A stretch of 45,218 nucleotides of DNA, taken from Gammaproteobacteria bacterium (lineage in GTDB: Bacteria; Pseudomonadota; Gammaproteobacteria; Chromatiales; Chromatiaceae). The DNA is taken from contig JAHJDE010000168.1 of the NCBI GenBank assembly GCA_018812525.1, positions 1 to 45,218 of the forward strand, given 5' to 3'. The notes beneath the pieces are model-generated. The model did no database searches and was not told the origin of the DNA. It was given only the letters and a program-made list of their open reading frames with translations. Shown here one piece after another: positions 1 to 6,169 of the stretch (position 1 is its first letter; every line of letters begins with the position of its first letter). A program made the translations under genes and the position numbers.

Positions 1-133
1 AACTGCAAGAACCTCTTGCGGTTCAGGGATGAACCGCCATTTTCAATGGCCTAAGCCATTGAAAATGAAGAAAACGAAAAATCGCATTTTTCGTTTTCGC
101 CTTGCAAAATGGCCAGGATGGCCATTTTGCAAG
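1..133. repeat. Four back-to-back palindromes
   Basis: Four short inverted repeats follow each other with almost no spacer: 1-10 with 14-23 (one mismatch), 38-50 with 55-67 (13 bp perfect), 70-82 with 86-98 (13 bp perfect) and 101-114 with 120-133 (14 bp perfect, loop AGGAT). The last starts about 33 bases beyond the stop of the minus-strand FHA gene, so these hairpins could end its transcript; that role is inference. The fourth palindrome recurs near 14.2 kb and 34.45 kb with the same AGGAT loop, which makes it a dispersed family and not only a local terminator. Confidence 0.75.
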
Positions 134-165
134 TTCCTCAGTTAAGAGGCTTCTTCTCCGGGCAG

Positions 166-1608
166 TCAATCGCTAACTGCACAGTCAGCCACTCCCGATG
201 GCCCGGCAGGCCCGGGAAGGACAAACAGAGCCAACGGGGTGCTCCGATCCGCCAGGTAGAAAGGCCGGCCCGGCTCCAGGGGATAACGATAGCCTGAATT
301 CAGGCGTTCGCTCCGGCCCCACCAGGTCCCATTGGTGGATTTCAGGTCCTCGATCCAGAAGCCGCGCCGGGCCAGGTCCCAACCCAGGCGGGCATGCTTG
401 CCGCTGACCGCATCGCTGGTTATGGGGATATCGGCATCGCTGTCGCGGCCCAGGACCCGTTCGCCGCTCATCGGGATCAATCCCAGGACGCGTCGCGCCC
501 TGAGGTCCTTGATGAAACCGGTGGCCTCCGCAGGCCGGAGGCCCTCCCGCGCCATGGCCTCACGCACCTGGGCCAGATCCTCTTCGGTGACACTCAGATC
601 GACGCCATCGACCAGGAGGGTGCGGTATCGCTTGTAGAGGGCGCCCAGCCCGCGCTTCAGGGGCTCCAGCCGATCCAGGGCATTCGACCGGCCTTCCAGG
701 CGATCCAGCCTCGCCCGCAGCAGGGGATTTTCGGGAAAGCGCCTACCCAGGCGCACCAAGAGATCATGGAAGGCCGGCTGCTCCGGTTGCATCGCTGCCG
801 CCCGCTGCATCTGGTCCAGCCACTCCTCACGGGGCTCGCGCTCGACCGCAGCCTCCCTCCCGCCCGCACACCAAAGCTGTTCCGCCGAAACGGTCACGCA
901 CAACCGGGCCTCGGCATGGGGGGAGCTATCCCCGACCCAGCACCGCACAGCCAGATGCCGGGCCCCTTCGTCGTCGATCCTGGCCGTCCAGCGATAACGC
1001 CAGACGCCTTCCCCATCGAGAAAATCCCCGTCCGGCGGCCCTGCCGCGGCGACCAGGGGATTGCCGTCCAGGGAGAGGTTCAGCCAGCGGTCGTGGGTGG
1101 GAAGCCCCGTGCCGGCAACGACCACCTCCACCGACGCCACCTCCTCGGCCCGAACCTCAGCGGGGTTCACCCGTAGCGCCAGGCTATCGATCCCCGGCCG
1201 GAGCGCCGAGCGCATCTCGCCAAAGGCCCTGATCAGCTCGACCTTCGAGGGCCTGACCTCGGGGTCCGGGGCCAGCAGGCGATCGAGCCAGAGGGCCAGA
1301 CACCCTGCGATATATTCCAGATCCGGCAGGGCGCGGCGTCCGCCCAGAACCAGGGTCGCATCGGGATTTCCGCCGAATAGCCGCAAGGCGGCGCGCCGGA
1401 AGCGTTCGCGCCCCTGGGGTGTCAACCCCACCTGCCGTCCCTCCTCCATCAAATCCTCGCCGCAGACCTGCCCATAGAGGAACAGCCCCAGCCTCTGCGG
1501 ATCGGACTGCTGCTGGAACTCCTGGGCAATGCCTTCCATCCGGTGCAACAGGGTCTCACCATCCGGCGCCGGGGAGTAAGGATGGATGGGATCATTCGGG
1601 TTTGGCAT
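166..1608 (-). CDS. FHA domain protein
   Basis: A cytoplasmic protein of about 480 residues whose last 100 residues form a forkhead-associated (FHA) domain: LGRDSDADIPI, then SGKHARL, then LKSTNGTW, the usual G-R, S-x-x-H and T-N-G blocks that bind phosphothreonine peptides. The first 360 residues have no domain I recognise; they include a stretch that reads like a beta-rich domain (about 150-260) and an alpha-helical, charged part (about 260-370). No signal peptide or membrane segment is visible. An ATG 24 bases upstream (1632) is also possible; I prefer 1608 because an AGG sits 7 bases before it. It lies beside a PP2C phosphatase and a Ser/Thr kinase, so it is probably a reader of that kinase's phosphorylation. 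The FHA call is firm; the partner is inferred. Confidence 0.85.
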   Translation of the reverse strand: MPNPNDPIHPYSPAPDGETLLHRMEGIAQEFQQQSDPQRLGLFLYGQVCGEDLMEEGRQVGLTPQGRERFRRAALRLFGGNPDATLVLGGRRALPDLEYIAGCLALWLDRLLAPDPEVRPSKVELIRAFGEMRSALRPGIDSLALRVNPAEVRAEEVASVEVVVAGTGLPTHDRWLNLSLDGNPLVAAAGPPDGDFLDGEGVWRYRWTARIDDEGARHLAVRCWVGDSSPHAEARLCVTVSAEQLWCAGGREAAVEREPREEWLDQMQRAAAMQPEQPAFHDLLVRLGRRFPENPLLRARLDRLEGRSNALDRLEPLKRGLGALYKRYRTLLVDGVDLSVTEEDLAQVREAMAREGLRPAEATGFIKDLRARRVLGLIPMSGERVLGRDSDADIPITSDAVSGKHARLGWDLARRGFWIEDLKSTNGTWWGRSERLNSGYRYPLEPGRPFYLADRSTPLALFVLPGPAGPSGVADCAVSD

Positions 1609-1632
1609 GGGCAGACCTGAAAGCAATGGCAT

Positions 1633-1886
1633 GCTGCCGATTATCGCCCTAATATCGGCCTACTGACAGACTGACTGGCTTGGAGCTGGGCAATGATCCT
1701 GAATTCCTTGTTTAACTACAAAGGGCGCAAAGGAACGCAACGAAATATCGACTGCGCTTCCTTCGACCCCGCTTCCTTCGACCCCGCTCAGGACAGGCCT
1801 GATCGTTCCCCCTCCCCAACCCTGAGGGAGAGGGGGCAAAGCTGCTTCGCGCATTTCACGGTAAAGATGGAAAGGCGGTCGTTGGG
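1633..1886. repeat. Divergent intergenic region with repeats
   Basis: This gap separates the minus-strand FHA gene from the plus-strand phosphatase. It holds an ACAAAGGGCGCAAAGG-type dispersed repeat (about 1718-1740), two tandem copies of a 15-base unit GCTTCCTTCGACCCC (1756-1785), a GCTCAGGACAGGCC motif seen in other intergenic repeats, and a GC-rich palindrome (about 1803-1842) followed by GCTTCGCG. The block from about 1800 to 1865 resembles the in-gene repeat at 23985-24050. I see no convincing promoter. Confidence 0.5.
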
Positions 1887-2690
1887 ATGATCAATCAATG
1901 GCTCGCAAGCCTCTTTCCCGCCAAGGCGGCCACGCCTGTCTGGGCGGTGGTCACTGACCAGGGGGACCGTGTCGCCAATGAGGATTTCCAGGCCCATCTC
2001 GCGCTGCCCGAGGGCATCCTCCTGGTGGTGGCCGACGGGTTGGGGGGCCATCAGGCGGGGGAACTGGCCTCCGCCCTGTTCTGCGAGGCATTGATTCGCT
2101 TGGCGCCAGAGGCCGCCAGCGATTTAACGAAGGCCCCCGAGGAGGCCCTTACCGGCCTGGCGATGGCTGCCGCCCGCGCCATGGGCGAAGAGATCAGGGA
2201 ACGCGCACCGGGGCTCGACGCCCACACCACCTGCGCCATTGCCTGGGTCGCCCTGCCCGAACGCCGGCTCACTACCCTTCATGTGGGCGACACCCGGATC
2301 TACCGCTTCGATAACAAAACAAGCCACTGGCGCTCCCGCGACCATTCCGTGGTGCAGATGTTGCTCGATATGGGGGAAATCGGGGAAGAGGAGATGGCCG
2401 GCCACCCTGAGCAGTCACTTCTCACCCGCTCCATCGGGGTCGGTCAGGAGCCCCGCCCCTCCGTCAAGTGTCATGACAAGCCCCTCCGGCTGGACGAGGC
2501 GATCCTGCTGTGCAGCGATGGCCTTTGGGAAAGGCTCCGGCCCGGGGAGATTTGCGGCCTGGCTGCTGATGGAGAGAGGGAACAGCGTCTCCGCGATCTG
2601 GTCCGACTGGCCCGGCAGCGGGCCGATGGCAAGAGCGACAACATCACGGCCCAGTTGCTCTGGTTCGAACCCTGTCAGGGTGCCGCGTAA
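1887..2690 (+). CDS. PP2C-type Ser/Thr protein phosphatase
   Basis: A full-length soluble PP2C (PPM) phosphatase of 267 residues. The metal-binding and catalytic blocks occur in order: DQGDRVANED, VVADGLGGHQAG, THVGDTRIYRF-like LHVGDTRIYRF, LLTRSIGVG, LLCSDGLWERL and KSDNITAQLL. The aspartates of DGxGGH, SDG and SDN are the expected Mn/Mg ligands. There is no membrane segment, so it acts in the cytoplasm, presumably removing phosphate from targets of the nearby Ser/Thr kinase (3908-5280) and from ligands of the FHA protein. Its 3' end overlaps the end of a convergent gene by 16 bases. An AAAGG about 11 bases ahead of the ATG could be the ribosome site. Confidence 0.93.
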   Translation: MINQWLASLFPAKAATPVWAVVTDQGDRVANEDFQAHLALPEGILLVVADGLGGHQAGELASALFCEALIRLAPEAASDLTKAPEEALTGLAMAAARAMGEEIRERAPGLDAHTTCAIAWVALPERRLTTLHVGDTRIYRFDNKTSHWRSRDHSVVQMLLDMGEIGEEEMAGHPEQSLLTRSIGVGQEPRPSVKCHDKPLRLDEAILLCSDGLWERLRPGEICGLAADGEREQRLRDLVRLARQRADGKSDNITAQLLWFEPCQGAA

Positions 2691-3052
2691 AGCCCCACCA
2701 GCCGCCAGTCATCCCCGGCGGAGGCCGCACCTGCGTAATAGAGCTCGCCCCTGTACCAGCCGGAAAAGGTGATCTTCCTGACGCCGGGGCAGACGATTTC
2801 TAAGGCGGCCCTTGAGGTGCCCAGTGCCTTGCGCTGCATGTATTCCGAATCCGGCGGATCGAAGATACCGGGGTCTTGCAGGGCGGTGAGCTTGAGGGCG
2901 ACCACCTCGCCGCACCAATCCTCCTCCAGCGTGACGCCGACGAAGTTGGGCTTGTCATGAAACCGGAATTGTCCGGCAAGCGCCCCGCCCGCCATCCCGA
3001 TGGCGACGAGCAGGGCGGTGAGAGACAGCAGGCCCTTTATTCCCTGGATCAC
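2675..3052 (-). CDS. Small secreted protein, unknown
   Basis: A 125-residue protein with a clear N-terminal signal sequence: a hydrophobic stretch (about residues 8-25) ending AGGALAG, a plausible signal peptidase I site. The mature part is about 100 residues with two cysteines (C47 in EDWCGEV and C88 in EIVCPGV) that could form one periplasmic disulfide. I recognise no family. Its ATG overlaps the stop of the upstream SH3 gene by four bases, so the two are translated together in the kinase operon. It converges on, and overlaps, the phosphatase gene by 16 bases. Confidence 0.7.
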   Translation of the reverse strand: MIQGIKGLLSLTALLVAIGMAGGALAGQFRFHDKPNFVGVTLEEDWCGEVVALKLTALQDPGIFDPPDSEYMQRKALGTSRAALEIVCPGVRKITFSGWYRGELYYAGAASAGDDWRLVGLYAAP

Positions 3053-3870
3053 GACCAGGAACCGTCGGGCTGCTGGCAGGCCTTGTGGATCTCCGTGACC
3101 GTCTTGCCGTCCTTCTTGGTGATCTGTTGCTCGACGGAGCGGCAGGTCTGCTTGACGGCGACCTCGGCCTCGCCAACCTGGGGGCCGACCTTGCCCTTCT
3201 TCTTGGTCATATCCACGGGGACCCCCGTCGACTCAAGGGCTGCGGCCTCGATGAAGCCGATCCCGACCCCATTCTGCGAGGCCAGGTACCAGTCCTTGCC
3301 CTCCACCTTGGCGACCACATCGAGGGTCTGGTCCTTCTTCAGGGCCTCGTATTCCTTGTAGTCCGTGCCGGGCCCGCCCCGCAGGCTGGTCGCCTTGACC
3401 AACCTGTACTGGCCACCCACGTTGTATTCCAGGGGCGGCAGCTCCGTGATGCGGTCCTTCAGGTATTCCGCCTTGACCGTTTTTTCCACTACCGTCTCAT
3501 CCTTGACCAGTGTCCGGCCCCTGATACCGGTCTTCTTGTTCTCCCATTCCGCCGGTTCGCCGGAAACCAGGGTCGTTTGGGTGGAGCGGGCCATACGCCT
3601 CCTGTCGGGCGCAGTGAGTGACTTGGCGATGGTATAGGCCACCAGTCCGCCTACCGCGGCCCCCAGCAGATTGTTATCGGCCACCTTCATGCCGATGATG
3701 ATGCCCGCGCCGGTGATGAGTTCGGTGCGGTGCCGGCGGGCGAAACTGCCCACGCCACGGGTCGCCTTGCCCACCGTTCTGCCCACGCCGCCCAGGAAAT
3801 CGGCCTCGGCCGGCTCCGTGGCCAGCACGAACAACGTACACAAAATCGCTAACGCTGCCTTCTTGAACAT
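3049..3870 (-). CDS. Secreted SH3-like domain protein
   Basis: A 273-residue exported protein. It starts with MFKKAALAILCTLFVLA and a probable cleavage after the PAEA region. Residues about 60-85 are glycine/alanine-rich and hydrophobic, resembling a glycine-zipper segment. A bacterial SH3-like domain follows (about 155-215: YRLVKATSLRGGPGTDYKEY, then VVAKVEGKDWYLAS and GFIEAAAL). Such domains often bind peptidoglycan, which fits the cell-wall genes nearby. The start is chosen at the second in-frame start because GGAGG lies five bases before that ATG; a GTG lies 12 bases further up. It follows the kinase gene by 37 bases on the same strand, so co-transcription is likely. Confidence 0.8.
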   Translation of the reverse strand: MFKKAALAILCTLFVLATEPAEADFLGGVGRTVGKATRGVGSFARRHRTELITGAGIIIGMKVADNNLLGAAVGGLVAYTIAKSLTAPDRRRMARSTQTTLVSGEPAEWENKKTGIRGRTLVKDETVVEKTVKAEYLKDRITELPPLEYNVGGQYRLVKATSLRGGPGTDYKEYEALKKDQTLDVVAKVEGKDWYLASQNGVGIGFIEAAALESTGVPVDMTKKKGKVGPQVGEAEVAVKQTCRSVEQQITKKDGKTVTEIHKACQQPDGSWS

Positions 3871-3907
3871 AGGAACCTCCACAACAAGAAATCCGCCACG
3901 CCATCAT

Positions 3908-5280
3908 TTATCGACCGGCACCCTCGAACCGCCTGCGGGCCTCGGCCGAAAAGGGGCCCTGGGGAAATTTACGCAGAAAGAGCTGATAGCCGAAGCCCGT
4001 ATCGATCCGGCCCGCGATGGTGAAGAGTTCCGCCTCGTGCGGCTCAGCCTGCGGGACGGCCTCATCGGCAGCAGCCTCGGGCAGGGCCGTTGCACCCACA
4101 CCAGCCCCCACACCAGCCGGCCCGAGGGAGAGGGCCGTCGGCAGGGGGCGGGCGCCCGAACCTGACCCCCCCTTCCCCAGCAGATAGCCCGAGAGGCCGA
4201 TGAGCAAGAGGATCATAAGGGCCGATCCGACCCACACTGCCTTCTCCCTCCCCTTATACAACCCACTGACAGGGTCCATTAGCCCGTTCCCGAATCGCTC
4301 CGGCTCCGCCACCAGGCGTGTGCCTTGCGGTCTCGCCGTTGCATCGATCGGGTACCGCGCATCCGGCAGGGCGCCCTGGGGCACCCGGTGGGACCGGATC
4401 TCCTGCAACACCTCGTCACAGTCCTGGGGCCGTTCCTTGGAAGGGACCCGCAACAGATGGTCATTCAATGACAGCAGCCACTCGGGTGCCTTGCCGTTCC
4501 CCGCCTGGGACGCCGGGCTGAGGGGATCGGGCTCGCCCTCGCTCAGGTGATGGCTCCGCTCCACCGACTCCAACGGCACCTTGCCGGTGATCAGTTCGTA
4601 AAGGACCGCGCCGATGGCATAGAGATCGGTGAAAGGCCCCTGCCTGCCACGGGTGCTGTACTGCTCCGGCGGGGCATAGCCGCCGCTGACGATGGCCGAG
4701 ATGCTCTTGCTGTGTTCGCCCAGGGCATGGCGCGCCGCGCCGAAGTCGATCAGCAGGGGCTCGCCCGACTTGCGCAGGAAGATATTGCCCGGCTTGATGT
4801 CGCGGTGCAGCAGACCGGCCTTGTGGACTTCCCGCAACCCCTGGAGCAGTGAGAGGCAGAGATCGAGTATCTCCGCCTCGGACAGGGAACCGCGACCACG
4901 CTTGAGGCGCTCGGCCAGGGTCTCGCCCTCCTCGTACTCCATTACGATGTAGGCGGTACCCTGGGCCTCCAGGTGATCGAGGATGCGGACGATGTTGGGG
5001 TGCTGAAACCGGGCCAGGGCCTTGGCCTCGTCCAGGTAGCGTTTGAGCCCGAAGCCGAAATCCTCCGCCCGGTTGGTGCGGGGGGGGTGACCCTCAGGGT
5101 ATCGCTGTCGCGCACCCCCAGTTCGCCCGGCAGGTACTCCTTGACGACCACCAGCCGCTCCAGATGCTCGTCCCAGGCCCGATAGGTGATGCCGAAACCG
5201 CCCTCACCCAGGACACTCTGAATGCGGTAGCGGTCGGCTATCCGCTCATTGACCGGCAGGGTATGGCTATAGGTCTTCAA
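3908..5280 (-). pseudogene. Membrane Ser/Thr kinase, frameshifted
   Basis: A Hanks-type (PknB-like) receptor kinase split by one frameshift. The 5' part carries the glycine loop GEGGFGITY and the catalytic lysine in VVVKEYLPGE. The 3' part carries LLHRDIKPGNIFL, LIDFGAARH and the SGGYAPPEQY activation segment. After about residue 330 comes one membrane helix (VWVGSALMILLLIGLSGYLL) and a short outer tail. The parts join at a run of eight C on the coding strand (plus strand 5080-5087); nine C would restore VTPPRTNRAEDFGFGLKRY, which matches relatives. The restored protein has about 457 residues. The break may be real, phase-variable or an assembly error. It sits with a phosphatase, an FHA protein and cell-wall synthases. 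Confidence 0.88.
5080..5087. other. C8/G8 homopolymer at kinase frameshift
   Basis: A run of eight G on the plus strand (eight C in the gene's sense) lies exactly between the two reading frames of the kinase. One extra C would give an open kinase of normal length. Homopolymers of this kind slip in replication and are also read wrongly by some sequencers. Confidence 0.85.
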
Positions 5281-5388
5281 GGTCTCTTCTTCCCGGTTCT
5301 ATGAGTTGTTCAAGAAACTCTTCCGGCAACAGGACATCCACGGGTGAGCCGGTAAAATAGCCGATATTTCGGGTAAGGATATAGCGCC
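5267..5388 (-). pseudogene. 3' remnant of PIN-domain toxin gene
   Basis: The coding tail reads ILTRNIGYFTGSPVDVLLPEEFLEQL, which looks like the last strand and helix of a PIN-domain VapC-like ribonuclease (the usual TRN-x-x-DF-x-x-SP-V ending). The upstream part of the gene is gone: a 79-bp palindromic element (5389-5467) abuts it, and the frame continues into unrelated sequence beyond. The stop overlaps the kinase start by 14 bases. It is too short to fold as a toxin. The PIN assignment is by eye from one block. Confidence 0.5.
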
Positions 5389-5467
5389 GTAGGTTGGGCT
5401 GACGATAGGAAGCCCAACAACCTCGGCCAACGCTGAATGTTGGGCTTCGTTCCTCAGCCCAACCTAC
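5389..5467. repeat. 79-bp nested palindromic element
   Basis: The ends are a perfect 14-bp inverted repeat, GTAGGTTGGGCTGA at 5389-5402 and its complement at 5454-5467. A second pair sits inside (5409-5419 with 5438-5448, core AAGCCCAACA). Nearly the whole element can fold back. It interrupts the PIN-domain gene remnant, so it moved there. It resembles MITE/REP-like elements; I cannot assign it to a transposase. Confidence 0.75.
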
Positions 5468-5519
5468 CGTGCTGGATAGTATGGCCGCCAATTCCGCGCC
5501 ATCAACCCCTCTCGCGGCC

Positions 5520-5885
5520 TCAAGCCGCATGCAACTCCTCCCGGATCACCCGCCGCAGGGCCTCTTCGATGCCCTTTCGTTGCATCGCCTCGCGCAGAGT
5601 GGCATTGATGAGCGTCTGGTAGCCACGCCCCCCCGCCTGTTCCTTGAACCAAGCCAGGACGTCGGCATCGAGCGTAATGTTAATCTTCTGCTTCTTCATA
5701 GCCTTGCGAAAGGCGGCCTTGCCTTCGGCCTCGCTCACCTGCCTGCCGTCCAGGCGCCAGGCGAGATCGGGCCGCTCAAAATCCTTTTCCGTCAACTCGG
5801 GGAGTTCCTCATACTCCTCGGAGGTCACGACATGCTCGTCAAGCTTGTTCAAGTCGCTCCCCATAACGGGCTGTTTCACGCTCAT
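5520..5885 (-). CDS. brnA: BrnA-type antitoxin
   Basis: A 121-residue antitoxin and DNA-binding protein of the BrnA family. The C-terminal half has the ribbon-helix-helix pattern INITLDADVLAWFKEQ, then GRGYQTLINATLREAM, which binds DNA and represses the operon. The acidic N-terminal half (EEYEELPELTEKDFERP) is the part expected to wrap the toxin. It overlaps the upstream brnT by 47 bases; GAGGA a few bases ahead of the chosen ATG supports the start. It acts in the cytoplasm with BrnT. Its likely operator is the palindrome in front of brnT. Confidence 0.88.
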   Translation of the reverse strand: MSVKQPVMGSDLNKLDEHVVTSEEYEELPELTEKDFERPDLAWRLDGRQVSEAEGKAAFRKAMKKQKINITLDADVLAWFKEQAGGRGYQTLINATLREAMQRKGIEEALRRVIREELHAA

Positions 5886-6117
5886 TGGCTTTCCTCATCG
5901 AAAAAATGTGGCGGTCATCGCCCCGTGGCACATACCCCACCACCACCAAACGCCCGGCCAGCAAGCCGTAGCAGATCATCCTGCGTTCCCCGTAATCCCT
6001 GCGTACATCCTCGAACTCGAACACCGGCCCGGCAAATACATGGGCGGAATCGGCAAAATCAATGCCGCGATCCCGCAGGGTGATTTGACGCTTGGTCTTG
6101 TCCCAGGTCAGGTTCAT
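5839..6117 (-). CDS. brnT: BrnT-type ribonuclease toxin
   Basis: A 92-residue toxin of the BrnT family, a RelE-fold mRNA-cleaving enzyme. Family marks are visible: WDKTKRQITLRDRGIDFADSA near the start, FEFEDVRRDYGERRMICYG in the middle and the typical ending HIFSMRKANERETARYGE. It is the first gene of the brnTA pair, and its 3' end overlaps brnA. The putative -10 box is so close to the ATG that the transcript may have almost no leader. Confidence 0.9.
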   Translation of the reverse strand: MNLTWDKTKRQITLRDRGIDFADSAHVFAGPVFEFEDVRRDYGERRMICYGLLAGRLVVVGYVPRGDDRHIFSMRKANERETARYGERLEQA

Positions 6118-6124
6118 AAAATGA

Positions 6125-6147
6125 ATTATATAGACGATTATCTATAT
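6125..6147 (-). promoter_or_regulatory. brnTA promoter and operator
   Basis: A perfect inverted repeat, ATATAGA at 6128-6134 and TCTATAT at 6141-6147 with a six-base spacer, lies just ahead of brnT. A consensus -10 hexamer TATAAT (minus strand, 6125-6130) overlaps it. That overlap suits autorepression by the BrnA ribbon-helix-helix protein. The hexamer ends only seven bases before the ATG, so the message may be leaderless. No good -35 box is seen. Confidence 0.6.
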
Positions 6148-6169
6148 CGCCAGGGACATAAGGCATACC

